Positions 34,598 to 42,742 of a DNA stretch of 64,000 nt are shown here, one piece after another. This DNA is from JADJPO01 sp963750395 (GTDB lineage Bacteria > Actinomycetota > Actinomycetes > Actinomycetales > Kineosporiaceae): contig CAVVQM010000016.1 in the NCBI GenBank assembly GCA_963750395.1, positions 1 to 64,000 of the forward strand. Direction: 5' to 3'. The number at the start of each line of letters is the position of its first letter. Positions within the stretch are counted from its first letter, which is position 1. The notes beneath the pieces were generated by a model. The model had not been told where the DNA came from. It ran no database searches and saw nothing but the letters and a program-made list of their open reading frames with translations. The position numbers and the translations under genes are program-made.

Positions 34598-35797
34598 TCA
34601 GGCCGGCACGAACATGCCGAGCAGCACGAACGCGACCGGCGCGCTCAGCAGCAGTGAGTCCAACCGGTCCATCATCCCGCCGTGTCCCGGCAGCACGCTG
34701 CTCATGTCCTTGACCCCGAGATCCCGCTTGATCAGCGACTCCGAAAGATCCCCGAGGGTCCCGGTGAGGGCGCTGGAGGCCCCGATCGCCGGTCCCGCCC
34801 ACCACGGTCCGCCGAGCAGGGTGGCGACCGCGACCGAGGACATGATCATGCTCACCACGGCGGACCCGGCGAAGCCCTCCCAGGACTTCTTCGGGCTGAC
34901 GCTGGGCGCCATCGGGTGGCGCCCGAACAGCACCCCCGCGGCGAAGCCGCCGACGTCGCTGGCGACCACGGCCGCGATGAAGACGAGCACCCGCATCGCG
35001 CCGTCCGGCTCCGAGAGCATCACGATCGCGAAGCCGGCCATGAACGGCACATAGGCCGAGATGAACAATCCGGCGGAGATGTCGCGCAGCGCCCCGTCCA
35101 GCCCGTCCACGAGGCGCCACAGCAGGATCCCGAAGGCCGTCGTGCCGAAGGCCACCAGGAGGGCCTGCTCCCGGCCGACGTAGGCCGACACGAGCATCCC
35201 GAGGGAGCCGACGACCAGGGGGATGACCGGAGCCTGGACCCGGTGGGAGGCGAACGCGCCGACCAGTTCCCAGACCGCCAGCACCACGGCCGCACTGACC
35301 AGCCCGACGAAGATCTCCTTGCGGAACAGCAGCGACCCGAGGACCGCCGCGGCCAGCACGACCCCGACGCCGATGGCCGCCGGCAGGTTACGCCCGGCGC
35401 GCCCGGTCGGCTCGCGGCCGTTGCGGCGCGATCGTCGTCCGGACGGGCCGGCTGCGGAGGCGTCCCCGACGGCTCCGGACCCGGTTGAGGGCCGGCCGCC
35501 CTGGTCACCGCCGTCGAACGTGACCGGCGCGTGATCGAGGGTGCGCCGCCCGTCCCGGCGCCGCGGCTGGGCCGCCGGCTGCCGGGCCGTCGGTCGCTGG
35601 GCCGTCGGGTGCTGGGCCGTCGGAAGAGGGGCCGTCGGATGCTGCGCCGGGGGGCTCGGATCGAGCTGGGAACGCCCGGAGATGCTCGGCGCCGGGCGGC
35701 CGCGGCCCGTGGGTTCCGCGTGGGCACTCGCCGAGGCCTCCGCCCGCCGCGCCTGCCGGCGGCTGGGCAGTCCGGAGCCCGGGCGGTCGGTGCTCAT
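34598..35797 (-). CDS. cdsA: phosphatidate cytidylyltransferase
   Basis: Makes CDP-diacylglycerol from CTP and phosphatidate in the membrane. The 399 residues have about eight membrane helices after residue 135, and the CTP-transferase signature is present as SPKKSWEGFAGS and LIKRDLGVKDMSSVLPGHGGMMDRLDS. The first 135 residues form a disordered Pro/Ala/Gln and Arg-rich region containing 15-bp tandem repeats (PTAQH/R units, about 35581-35650). The ATG overlaps the frr stop (ATGA). Confidence 0.95.
   Translation of the reverse strand: MSTDRPGSGLPSRRQARRAEASASAHAEPTGRGRPAPSISGRSQLDPSPPAQHPTAPLPTAQHPTAQRPTARQPAAQPRRRDGRRTLDHAPVTFDGGDQGGRPSTGSGAVGDASAAGPSGRRSRRNGREPTGRAGRNLPAAIGVGVVLAAAVLGSLLFRKEIFVGLVSAAVVLAVWELVGAFASHRVQAPVIPLVVGSLGMLVSAYVGREQALLVAFGTTAFGILLWRLVDGLDGALRDISAGLFISAYVPFMAGFAIVMLSEPDGAMRVLVFIAAVVASDVGGFAAGVLFGRHPMAPSVSPKKSWEGFAGSAVVSMIMSSVAVATLLGGPWWAGPAIGASSALTGTLGDLSESLIKRDLGVKDMSSVLPGHGGMMDRLDSLLLSAPVAFVLLGMFVPA
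35581..35650. repeat. 15-bp tandem repeat in the cdsA N-terminal region
   Basis: About four and a half 15-base units with the core GGGCCGTCGG encode PTAQH, PTAQR, PTARQ and related five-residue steps in the disordered cytosolic tail. They are in frame with cdsA. Confidence 0.8.
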
Positions 35798-36351
35798 ACC
35801 TCGAGGAGCTCGCTCTCCTTGTGTTTGAGCAGCTCGTCGATCGCCTCGACGTGCCGCTTGGTGACCTGCTCCAGCTCCTTCTCGGCGCGGTTGCCCTCGT
35901 CCTCGCCGGCCTCCCCGTCCTTGACGATCCGGTCCAGCTCCTCCTTGGCACGCCGGCGCACATTGCGCACGGAGACGCGGGCCTCCTCGGCCTTGTGCCG
36001 CGCGATCTTGATGTAGTCCCTGCGGCGTTCCTCGGTGAGCTGCGGCAGGATCACCCGGATCACGTGGCCGTCGTTCGAGGGATTCACCCCGAGATCGGAG
36101 TCGCGCAAGGCCTTCTCGACCGAGGCCATCGCGCCGCGATCGTAGGGGGTGATCAGCACGGTGCGGGCCTCGGGGATCTGGAACGAGGCCAGCTGCTGCA
36201 GCGGGGTGGCTGCGCCGTAGTAGTCGACGAGGAGCTTGTTGAACATCGCCGGGTTCGCCCGCCCGGTCCGGATGGCCGAGAAGTCACCCTTGGCCACCTC
36301 GACGGCCTTCTCCATCTTCTCCTCGGCATCGAGGAGGGTCTCGTCGATCAC
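35794..36351 (-). CDS. frr: ribosome recycling factor
   Basis: Splits post-termination ribosomes with EF-G. The 185-residue three-helix-bundle protein has RTGRANPAMFNKLLVDYYG, PLQQLASFQIPEARTVLITPYD and IRVILPQLTEERRRDYIKIARHKAEEARVSVRNVRR. The start is GTG 36351 with AAGGAG upstream at ideal distance. It lies downstream of pyrH, the universal order. Confidence 0.97.
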   Translation of the reverse strand: MIDETLLDAEEKMEKAVEVAKGDFSAIRTGRANPAMFNKLLVDYYGAATPLQQLASFQIPEARTVLITPYDRGAMASVEKALRDSDLGVNPSNDGHVIRVILPQLTEERRRDYIKIARHKAEEARVSVRNVRRRAKEELDRIVKDGEAGEDEGNRAEKELEQVTKRHVEAIDELLKHKESELLEV

Positions 36352-36412
36352 TGTCGCTCCTTCGTCAGGCCTGGGTCGGGACGCCGCGGCGGCGACCCTC
36401 ATGGTCCTCCGG

Positions 36413-37147
36413 TCAGTCGGCGGTGACCAGCGTTCCGATTTTCTCACCTCGGACCGCCCGCACCACATTGCCCTCGCCCTCCATGCCGAAGACGATCATC
36501 GGCATCCGGTTCTCCCGGCACAGGGCGAAGGCGGTGGCATCGGCGACCTCGAGGTGACGGGCCAGCGCCTCCCCGTAGGTGATCTGATCGAACTTGGTCG
36601 CCGTCGGGTCGTGCCGCGGGTCGGCGGTGTACACCCCGTCCACGCCGTACTTGCCCATCAGGATCACCTCGCAATGGGTTTCCAGCGCCCGCTGGGCGGC
36701 CACGGTGTCGGTGGAGAAGAACGGCATGCCGGCGCCCGCCCCGAAGATCACGACGCGCCCCTTCTCGAGGTGCCGGATGGCGCGTCGGGGGATGTACGGC
36801 TCGGCCACCTGGCCCATCGTGATCGCCGTCTGGACCCGGGTGTCGATGCCCTCCTTCTCCAGGAAGTCCTGCAGCGCAAGGCAGTTCATGACGATTCCGA
36901 GCATCCCCATGTAGTCGGCGCGCGCGCGGTCCATGCCCCGCTGCTGCAGCTCTGCGCCGCGGAAGAAGTTCCCCCCGCCGATCACCATGGCCACCTGGAC
37001 GCCGGAGTTGACCGTCTCGGCGACCTCGCGGGCGATGGCCCGTACGACGTCCGGGTCGAGGCCGACACGTCCGCCGCCGAACGCCTCACCGGAGAGCTTG
37101 AGCAGGACCCGTTTGTAGGCCGGGCCCCGTTCCGTGGCCTCGCTCAC
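36413..37147 (-). CDS. pyrH: UMP kinase
   Basis: Phosphorylates UMP to UDP. The 244 residues have YKRVLLKLSGEAFGG, IGGGNFFRGAELQQRG, ADYMGMLG and GVYTADPRHDPTATKFDQIT. I chose GTG 37147 (SEATERGPAYKR) because AGAGGAACG lies just upstream; an in-frame start at 37168 is possible. It follows tsf by about 120 bases. Confidence 0.95.
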   Translation of the reverse strand: MSEATERGPAYKRVLLKLSGEAFGGGRVGLDPDVVRAIAREVAETVNSGVQVAMVIGGGNFFRGAELQQRGMDRARADYMGMLGIVMNCLALQDFLEKEGIDTRVQTAITMGQVAEPYIPRRAIRHLEKGRVVIFGAGAGMPFFSTDTVAAQRALETHCEVILMGKYGVDGVYTADPRHDPTATKFDQITYGEALARHLEVADATAFALCRENRMPMIVFGMEGEGNVVRAVRGEKIGTLVTAD

Positions 37148-37268
37148 TTCATCGTTCCTCTCCCCCACGCCTCGGCGGGTTTCGGGTCGAGCGGACCGAG
37201 TCGGACGATCCTGGTGAGCGGACCGGGGACGACGACGGCTGCAGACCGATCAGGGCATGCGACGGTGA

Positions 37269-38098
37269 TCAGGCACGCCACCTTGAACCGGGCGTAACCG
37301 GTGACGGTCACACCCGCCTCGGAGAGCAACTGCTTGAGCTCTTGGAGCTGTCCTTCGCGAAGGCTGCTCGAGCAGCACGTAGTCCTTGAAGAAGGCGTTG
37401 ACCCGCCCTTCGACGATCTTCGGCAGTGCCTGCTCCGGCTTGCCCTCCTCGCGGGACTTCTCCTCGGCGATCCGGCGCTCCTCGGTGACCACCTCGGCCG
37501 GAACCGAGTCCCGGTCGAGGTAGCGCGGAGCCATCGCGGCGGCGTGCATGGCCACCTCGCGAGCGGCCTCGCCGGCGGCGTCCGCAGCGACCAGCACCCC
37601 GATCTGGGGCGGCAGGTCCGCCGTTGTCCGGTGCAGATAGCTGGCCACGTGCGGAGCCTCCAGCCGAGCCACGCCGGCGGATCTCGATCTTCTCGCCGAT
37701 GGTCGCGTTGGCCTCGGTGATCAGCTCGGCGACCGTCTTGCCCGGCTCGGCCGGGGCCGCCAGAAGGGAGTCGACGTCGGCGGCCGACGAGGCGCACGGC
37801 CGCCTCGAGCACCTTGTCCGCCAGAAGCTGGAACCTCTCGCCCTTGGCCACGAAGTCGGTCTCGCAGTTGATCTCGATCATCGTGCCGACGCCCTCGCTC
37901 GACCTCCACGGCGACCAGGCCGTTGGAGGCGGTCCGGTCGGCCCGCTTCTCGGCGCTTGCCTGGCCCTTGACCCGAAGGAATTCGACGGCCTTGTCGAAG
38001 TCACCCCCGCTGGTCTCGAGCGCCTTCTTGCAGTCCATCATCCCGGCGCCGGTGAGGTCGCGCAGGCGCTTGACTTCGGCCGCGCTGATGCTTGCCAT
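37269..38098 (-). CDS. tsf: elongation factor Ts, broken by five +1 insertions as sequenced
   Basis: Nucleotide exchange factor for EF-Tu. The gene starts ATG 38098 (ASISAAEVKRLRDLTGAGMM). Pieces of EF-Ts follow in rotating frames: up to GLVAVEVE, then EGVGTMIEINCETDFVAKGE, then AADVDSLLAAPAEPGKTVAEL, then VARLEAPHVASYLHR to YVLLEQ, then LREGQLQELKQLLSEAG and KVGA-stop. One extra base near 37896, 37770, 37680, 37367 and 37275 explains all changes and restores 274 residues ending at TGA 37269. The gene is essential, so sequence error is by far the likeliest cause. Confidence 0.92.
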
Positions 38099-38174
38099 CT
38101 CGTGCAGACTCCTTCGTGGGTCAGCCGCGCAGGCGGCTGGGTGTGGGGGTGGGCAGGCAGTTCGCGAGGGCCGG

Positions 38175-39173
38175 TCAGGCCGGCGCCTCAGAGGTCGCCG
38201 GCTCGGGGTCCGGGGTCTCGGCGGGCACGTCGACAGCGGCCTCGACCGGTGACTCTTCGGGCACCTCGGCAGCGGCCTCGACCGGTGACTCGGCGGGCAC
38301 GTCGACGGCGGTCTCGACCGGTGTCTCGGCGGGCACGTCGACGGCGGCCTCAACCGGTGACTCGGCGGGCACCTCGGGCGCCTTCTCGGGCGAGCCGGCG
38401 ATCAGGTCACGCTCCCACTCGGGCAGAGGCTCGTCGACGACGGCACCGTTGGCGCTCCCGTCGGCCCCCGCGTCGCCGGTCTGCGAGCGCGACATCAGCC
38501 CGGCCGCGACGGCGTCGGCGACCACGCGGGTGAGCAGGGTGACCGAACGGATCGCGTCGTCGTTGCCCGGGATCTTGTAGTCGATCTCGTCCGGGTCGCA
38601 GTTGGTGTCCAGAATGGCCACCACCGGGATGCCGAGCTTGCGGGCCTCGTCGACGGCGAGGTGCTCCTTCTTGGTGTCGACGATCCACACCGCGCTGGGC
38701 ACCTTCGCCATGTCGCGGATCCCGCCCAGGGTGCGCTCGAGCTTGTCCCGCTCGCGGCGCAGGACGAGCAGCTCCTTCTTGGTCATGCCCGACTTGGCGA
38801 CGTCGTCGAAGTCGATCTCCTCGAGCTCCTTGAGCCGCTGCAGCCGCTTGTGCACGGTGGTGAAGTTGGTGAGCATGCCGCCCAGCCAGCGCTGGTTGAC
38901 ATAGGGCATGCCGACCCGGACCGCCTGCTCGGCGATCGGCTCCTGGGCCTGCTTCTTGGTGCCGACGAACAGGATGGTCCCGCCGTGGGCGACGGTCTCC
39001 TTGACGAAGGAGTAGGCGTTGTCGATGAACGACAGCGACTGCTGCAGGTCGATGATGTAGATGCCGTTGCGCTCGGTGAAGATGAACCGCTTCATCTTCG
39101 GGTTCCAGCGCCGGGTCTGGTGTCCGAAATGGACGCCGCTCTCGAGGAGCTGGCGCATGGTGACGACAGCCAT
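38175..39173 (-). CDS. rpsB: 30S ribosomal protein S2 with repetitive acidic C-terminal tail
   Basis: The 332-residue S2 begins AVVTMRQLLESGVHFGHQTRRWNPKM, with MPYVNQRWLGGMLTNF and VPVVAILDTNCDPDEIDY-type motifs (IPVVAILDTNCDPDEIDYKIPGNDDAIRS split across the core). The core ends near residue 235. After that comes an Ala/Glu/Pro-rich tail whose 12-residue unit (VPAESPVEAAVD and variants) is repeated four to five times, coded by a 36-bp tandem repeat. Actinobacterial S2 often has an acidic tail, but rarely so regular. The start is ATG 39173. Confidence 0.96.
   Translation of the reverse strand: MAVVTMRQLLESGVHFGHQTRRWNPKMKRFIFTERNGIYIIDLQQSLSFIDNAYSFVKETVAHGGTILFVGTKKQAQEPIAEQAVRVGMPYVNQRWLGGMLTNFTTVHKRLQRLKELEEIDFDDVAKSGMTKKELLVLRRERDKLERTLGGIRDMAKVPSAVWIVDTKKEHLAVDEARKLGIPVVAILDTNCDPDEIDYKIPGNDDAIRSVTLLTRVVADAVAAGLMSRSQTGDAGADGSANGAVVDEPLPEWERDLIAGSPEKAPEVPAESPVEAAVDVPAETPVETAVDVPAESPVEAAAEVPEESPVEAAVDVPAETPDPEPATSEAPA
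38217..38376. repeat. 36-bp tandem repeat in the rpsB 3' end
   Basis: Four to five 36-base units with a GGCGGGCACGTCGAC core encode 12-residue steps of the S2 tail. The units stay in frame and differ by a few bases (T/S, V/A and E/D-type changes). Confidence 0.9.
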
Positions 39174-39201
39174 GGTGAGGTTCTCCGTTGCTCGGTTCCG
39201 C

Positions 39202-39223
39202 ACGCCGTCCGGGCGGACGGCGT
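39202..39223. promoter_or_regulatory. hairpin in the rpsB leader
   Basis: The perfect 9-bp arms ACGCCGTCC and GGACGGCGT have a GGGC (GCCC on the minus strand) loop, about 30 bases upstream of the rpsB start. It would form in the rpsB mRNA leader. S2 operons are autoregulated in several bacteria, so a regulatory role is plausible but unproven. Confidence 0.4.
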
Positions 39224-39444
39224 TTCCTGGTGCCACGACGCATCGCACCGGGTCAGGGTCGAGACCCTTCTCCGGACCGAGCGGTGCGCCCCGACCGTGT
39301 GGTCGGCAGGTGGCACGGTGATGTCGGCCGGGTACCGGGACCCGACCGCACGGGCATCGTACGCGGGCGCGGTCGGTCGCTCCAAACGGACGGCGTGGGC
39401 GCCGCCGGGGGCGGGGCCGCGGAGGTCGGACGCCGGCGCTCCGG

Positions 39445-40071
39445 TCAGCCGGCCGGCGCGGGACCGGTCGTGCCTGCGCCGCGGGCGACCTCGCGGCGCG
39501 CCGTGACCAGGGACTCCTTCACCTCCTGGTCGCGGAGGCGACGCAGCAGGGCATCGGGCATCCCGGCGATGCTGAACAGTGCGGAGGCGACGGCCTGGTC
39601 GTAGCCGCACGTGATGATGGCCCCGGCGGTGGAGGTCAGACGACGGAAGGCCGTCGTGAGGCGGTCGGTCTCCTCCGGCGCCAGCCCGGACGCCGGCGCC
39701 GCGGCGGCGACCGTGCCCACCACGAAGTCGGTCATCGCCAGCATCATCGGGTTGGACACGCCCCGCACGACGTGCACCAGACCGACCATGGCCATCCAGG
39801 CGAAATAGTCCTCATCCAGCGGCTCGCCGACGGTGCGCCGCCACCAGTGCGACAGGGTCGCCTCACGCTCGGGTCGCTCATCGAGGGTGAACACCGCTGC
39901 CGTCGGCCCGTGCGCGTACAGGGTGTCGTAGAAGCCCTGGACGACGACCGTCTCCCACGACAGCAGCACGTCCCGATGACGGGCGATGGCGTCGGCGTCC
40001 CCCTGCGTGAACCGGGTGACCGGGGGCAGCTCGTCGAGGGCCTGCCGGGCCAACGCGTACATGGAGTCCAT
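39445..40071 (-). CDS. protoglobin-domain heme sensor/binding protein
   Basis: The 208-residue protein consists of a globin-coupled-sensor type (protoglobin) fold with no output domain. HRDVLLSWETVVVQGFYDTLYAH, EREATLSHWWRRT and DEDYFAWMAMVGLVHVVRGV are the globin helices; His100 in VGLVHVV is the likely proximal heme ligand. The C-terminal 60 residues are helical. It would bind O2, CO or NO and pass a signal through another protein. It starts 14 bases after the roadblock gene, and both are transcribed away from the OmpA-like cluster. Confidence 0.82.
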   Translation of the reverse strand: MDSMYALARQALDELPPVTRFTQGDADAIARHRDVLLSWETVVVQGFYDTLYAHGPTAAVFTLDERPEREATLSHWWRRTVGEPLDEDYFAWMAMVGLVHVVRGVSNPMMLAMTDFVVGTVAAAAPASGLAPEETDRLTTAFRRLTSTAGAIITCGYDQAVASALFSIAGMPDALLRRLRDQEVKESLVTARREVARGAGTTGPAPAG

Positions 40072-40084
40072 GTGATCGACCGGA

Positions 40085-40742
40085 TCAGGGCAGGACGTGC
40101 CCGATGAGGGCCGAGGCCGCCCGGGCCTCGATCCGCATCAGACCGAGGTTGGAGTTCCTGGGTCCGGCGAGGACGAGGACGGCGGAACGGCCTGCCGCAT
40201 AGACGACCAGGTAGCCGCTGTCACCGCGGACCACGGTCTCCTGCATGACGCCGAGCGCGGTGCGTTCGCTGATCCGCTTGCCCAACCCGGACGCGGTGGC
40301 CGCCATCGCCGCGATCCGCTCGGAGTCGGCTCTCCGGGAAGTCGTGACACAGCGAGAGGCCGTCCTCCGAGGCGATCATCACCCCGGTGAGCTCGGGGAT
40401 CGCCTCGCGGATGTCACCGACCAACCGCGTCAGCTCCTCCTCCGTGCTCGCGCCGGGGCGGGTCAGTCGGTACGGGTGCACGGTCGCGGCCGGGCGGCTC
40501 GCCGACGCCTCGCCCGCGGCCCCGGGTTCGCCCCCGGCGCCGTCGGGCACGGGCGTCGGCCCCACAGCCGCCCGGGATCCCTCCCCGAGCGCCGGTTCCG
40601 GCGCGGCGTGAGTGACGACGTCAGCGGGCACCTCGGGTTCGCTCGTGCCCGCCTGAGCGGCTTTGAGCGGTCGACCACCCCACCAGCCATGACGGCTCTG
40701 CGCGGAGTCGTGTCCCCGCTGTTCGCGGTTGCCGGAGTCCAT
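40085..40742 (-). CDS. roadblock/LC7 domain protein, frameshifted as sequenced
   Basis: About 218 residues after correction. The N-terminal half is disordered (Ala/Pro/Gly-rich); the C-terminal 110 residues form a roadblock/LC7 (MglB-like) domain: EELTRLVGDIREAIPELTGVMIASEDGLSLCHDFP, then after the shift SERIAAMAATASGLGKRI, ETVVRGDSGYLVVYAAG and LGLMRIEARAASALI. An extra C in GAGCCGACTC (about 40337) breaks the frame. Roadblock dimers regulate small GTPases. Start ATG 40742 with AAGG. Likely co-transcribed with the protoglobin gene. Confidence 0.82.
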
Positions 40743-40860
40743 GTCGACCTTGTCCCTTCCACCACGTGCCGTCGGTGCCATCCGATGGTGCCTCATCCGA
40801 GGCCGCCTGGGGGGTCGATGGTCGGTCATCCGGCGACGGATCACCGACCGAGGCCCTCAC

Positions 40861-40992
40861 TTTCGGTCGTCATTTCCGAATAGTCCGTTTACCACTGGGA
40901 CTTTCGTCGCCCCATTAGCGACTTCATCAATTCGAGACTCATAGCTACACGTAGCATTCAACAGCGGAATTACCAGGGAGCAGTCACCGATT
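40861..40992. promoter_or_regulatory. AT-richer divergent promoter region
   Basis: The gap between the divergent roadblock and OmpA-like genes is clearly less GC-rich than its neighbours. It has several short inverted repeats: GTCGC/GCGAC (about 40906-40922) and GCTAC-AC-GTAGC (40944-40955). No gene is present from 40743 to 40992. It is the obvious place for promoters and operators of the sensory cluster; exact boxes cannot be assigned. Confidence 0.45.
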
Positions 40993-41724
40993 GTGAAGAA
41001 TGCAGGGATTGTGGCCACTGACGAGGCCGGTCGCACACGCCGTGTGCTGGCGGGGTTCGGGCTGCTCCTGATCGCCGTCGGCCTCGTCGCCGGCGCCTCC
41101 TGGTGGTCGGCGGGCCGAGTCGAACGCGACCTGACGGGCCGGGCGTCGGTCGCCCTGGACGCGACGGGGCTCGAGGGTGCCGTGACCTTCGAGGGGCGTG
41201 ACGCCACCCTGACCGGCACCGCCACCGACGTCCGGCAGGCGCGGCTGGCCACGGCCGTCGTCTCGGACATGTGGGGCGTCCGACAGGTCACCACCGACGT
41301 GAGCGTGGCGCCCACGCCCGCGCCCTCGCCTCCGCCCTCGCCTGCGCCGACGCCCACTCCCGCCGCATCCACGCCGGTGGTCATCTGGCCCGATGGAAGC
41401 GTCACCTTCGCCAGCGGGCGGGCCGACCTGAGCCCCACCGCCCGCGCCTACCTGGACCGGGTGAGCATCTATCTCCGGCAGACGCCGTCGATCGACGTCC
41501 TGATCACCGGCTACACCGACAGCGTCGGACCGATGGACCTCAACCGCGCCCTGTCCCGATACCGCGCCGACGTCGTCGCGGCCTATCTGGCCCAACGCGG
41601 AGTCGGCACCAGCCGGCTGCAGACCCAGGCCCTGGGCTCCGCAGCGCCGGTGACCTCCAACGACACCTCGACCGGGCGATCCGTGAACCGCCGTGTGGAA
41701 CTCGTGTTCCAGGAGAGGAGCTGA
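40993..41724 (+). CDS. membrane-anchored BON/OmpA-like protein (OmpATb/ArfA-like architecture)
   Basis: The 243-residue protein begins at GTG 40993. One membrane helix (VLAGFGLLLIAVGLVAGASWW, residues 18-38), a BON-like region (GLEGAVTFEGRDATLTGTATD), a Pro/Thr/Ser linker and a C-terminal OmpA domain with ITGYTDSVGPMDLNRALSRYRADVVAAYL and SVNRRVELVF, the peptidoglycan-binding pattern. This order (TM, BON, OmpA) recalls mycobacterial OmpATb/ArfA, but it is shorter. It begins the plus-strand sensory run. Confidence 0.85.
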   Translation: MKNAGIVATDEAGRTRRVLAGFGLLLIAVGLVAGASWWSAGRVERDLTGRASVALDATGLEGAVTFEGRDATLTGTATDVRQARLATAVVSDMWGVRQVTTDVSVAPTPAPSPPPSPAPTPTPAASTPVVIWPDGSVTFASGRADLSPTARAYLDRVSIYLRQTPSIDVLITGYTDSVGPMDLNRALSRYRADVVAAYLAQRGVGTSRLQTQALGSAAPVTSNDTSTGRSVNRRVELVFQERS

Positions 41725-41728
41725 GGAA

Positions 41729-42283
41729 TTGTCCGGCTTCTTCTACCTCCTTTCCCAGATCGCTCTGGTGCTGGGGGTCTTCGTCGTCCTGTCCGTTCTC
41801 GCAGGGCACTACCTGTGGCCCTCCTCGCGTGGCCGGTCCGCGCGGGGGGCGAGCGGCGAGCACGTGCCCTTCGCCGAGGTCCACGAGCTGGAACGAGAGC
41901 TCACCGCCTCGCAGGCCACCGTCCAGGAGCTGCGCACCACGGTGACCACGATCACCGACCACAAGGACGCCGAGATGGGCCGGCTGGAGAGCCGGGCCAT
42001 CCAGGCCATGGACTCGCTGATCGCCAGCCACGAGGAGCGCATCAGCGCGGTGCAGGAGCTGCTCGAGTCCGCCCGGGCGGAGGCACGCTCCCTGGAGCGC
42101 GACCTGGAGGCCGAGCGGCGCCACACGTTGCGGCTGCAGGCCGCGCTCGTGGAGCGTGACGAGGCGATCGAGAGGATCACCGCGGAGCTGCAGGACTGCA
42201 CCGGGCAGAGGCGTGACGCCAACGGCAGAGCCAACGCGGCGCGCCCGCCCGACGACCCGCAAACCACGACCCGCAACCCGTAA
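41729..42283 (+). CDS. single-pass membrane protein with long coiled coil
   Basis: The 184-residue protein probably starts at TTG 41729, five bases after the OmpA-like stop and with GGAGCTGAGGA ahead. GFFYLLSQIALVLGVFVVLSVLAG is a membrane helix near the N-terminus; residues 45-165 form a continuous coiled coil (VHELERELTASQATVQELRT and ISAVQELLESARAEARSLER). The tail is Arg/Asn-rich. No family is recognised. Its position parallels the small membrane partners of ArfA-type proteins, but there is no clear homology. Confidence 0.7.
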   Translation: MSGFFYLLSQIALVLGVFVVLSVLAGHYLWPSSRGRSARGASGEHVPFAEVHELERELTASQATVQELRTTVTTITDHKDAEMGRLESRAIQAMDSLIASHEERISAVQELLESARAEARSLERDLEAERRHTLRLQAALVERDEAIERITAELQDCTGQRRDANGRANAARPPDDPQTTTRNP

Positions 42284-42285
42284 CC

Positions 42286-42342
42286 CGATAGCCGATAGCC
42301 GATAGCCGATAGCCGATAGCCCGATAACCCGTAACCCGTAAC
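42286..42342. repeat. 7-bp tandem repeat (CGATAGC)5 and variants
   Basis: Five perfect CGATAGC heptamers (42286-42320) are followed by a CGATAAC and two CCGTAAC heptamers. They fill most of the 86-base gap between the coiled-coil gene and the second roadblock gene and end 27 bases before the latter's ATG. The period of seven does not preserve frame, and the tract is unlike surrounding DNA. Confidence 0.95.
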
Positions 42343-42369
42343 CCCGAGACCGTAGCCAAGGAGCACACG

Positions 42370-42738
42370 ATGCTGAACCGCGCCGACCAGATCCACGCCA
42401 TCCTCAAGCAGCTCGTCGAGAGTTCCTCCGAGATCGAGGGCGCGGCGCTGGTCACCGTGGACGGTCTTCCGCTGGCCTCGGTGCTGTCCGGCGGGGCCGA
42501 CGAGGACCGCACGTCGGCGATGGCCGCGGCGATGCTGGCCATGGGCGAGCGCACCGTGGCCGAGCTCCAGCGCGGAACGCTGGAGCAGGTCTACGTCAAG
42601 GGCGACGGCGGGTACGTGCTGCTGATGCAGGCCGGGGCCGAGACCGTCCTGGAGACGATCTCCAGCTCCCACGGCCGACTCGGCCTGATCCTGTTCGAGA
42701 TGAAGGACGCCGCCCGCGAGCTGGCGACGTTGGTCTGA
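42370..42738 (+). CDS. roadblock/LC7 domain protein
   Basis: The 122-residue protein is a single roadblock/LC7 (MglB-like) domain: LNRADQIHAILKQLVESSSEIEGAALVTVDGLPLAS, MAAAMLAMGERTVAELQRG, LEQVYVKGDGGYVLLMQAG and a C-terminal helix. AAGGAG lies at good distance from the ATG. It is the second roadblock protein of this cluster; the two could form a heterodimer. No Ras-like GTPase is encoded in the window. Confidence 0.9.
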   Translation: MLNRADQIHAILKQLVESSSEIEGAALVTVDGLPLASVLSGGADEDRTSAMAAAMLAMGERTVAELQRGTLEQVYVKGDGGYVLLMQAGAETVLETISSSHGRLGLILFEMKDAARELATLV

Positions 42739-42742
42739 GGCC

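Noticed and set aside
41301..41380. Pro/Ser/Thr tract as a separate repeat element
   Set aside because: It is the normal flexible linker of the OmpA-like protein, with irregular codons.
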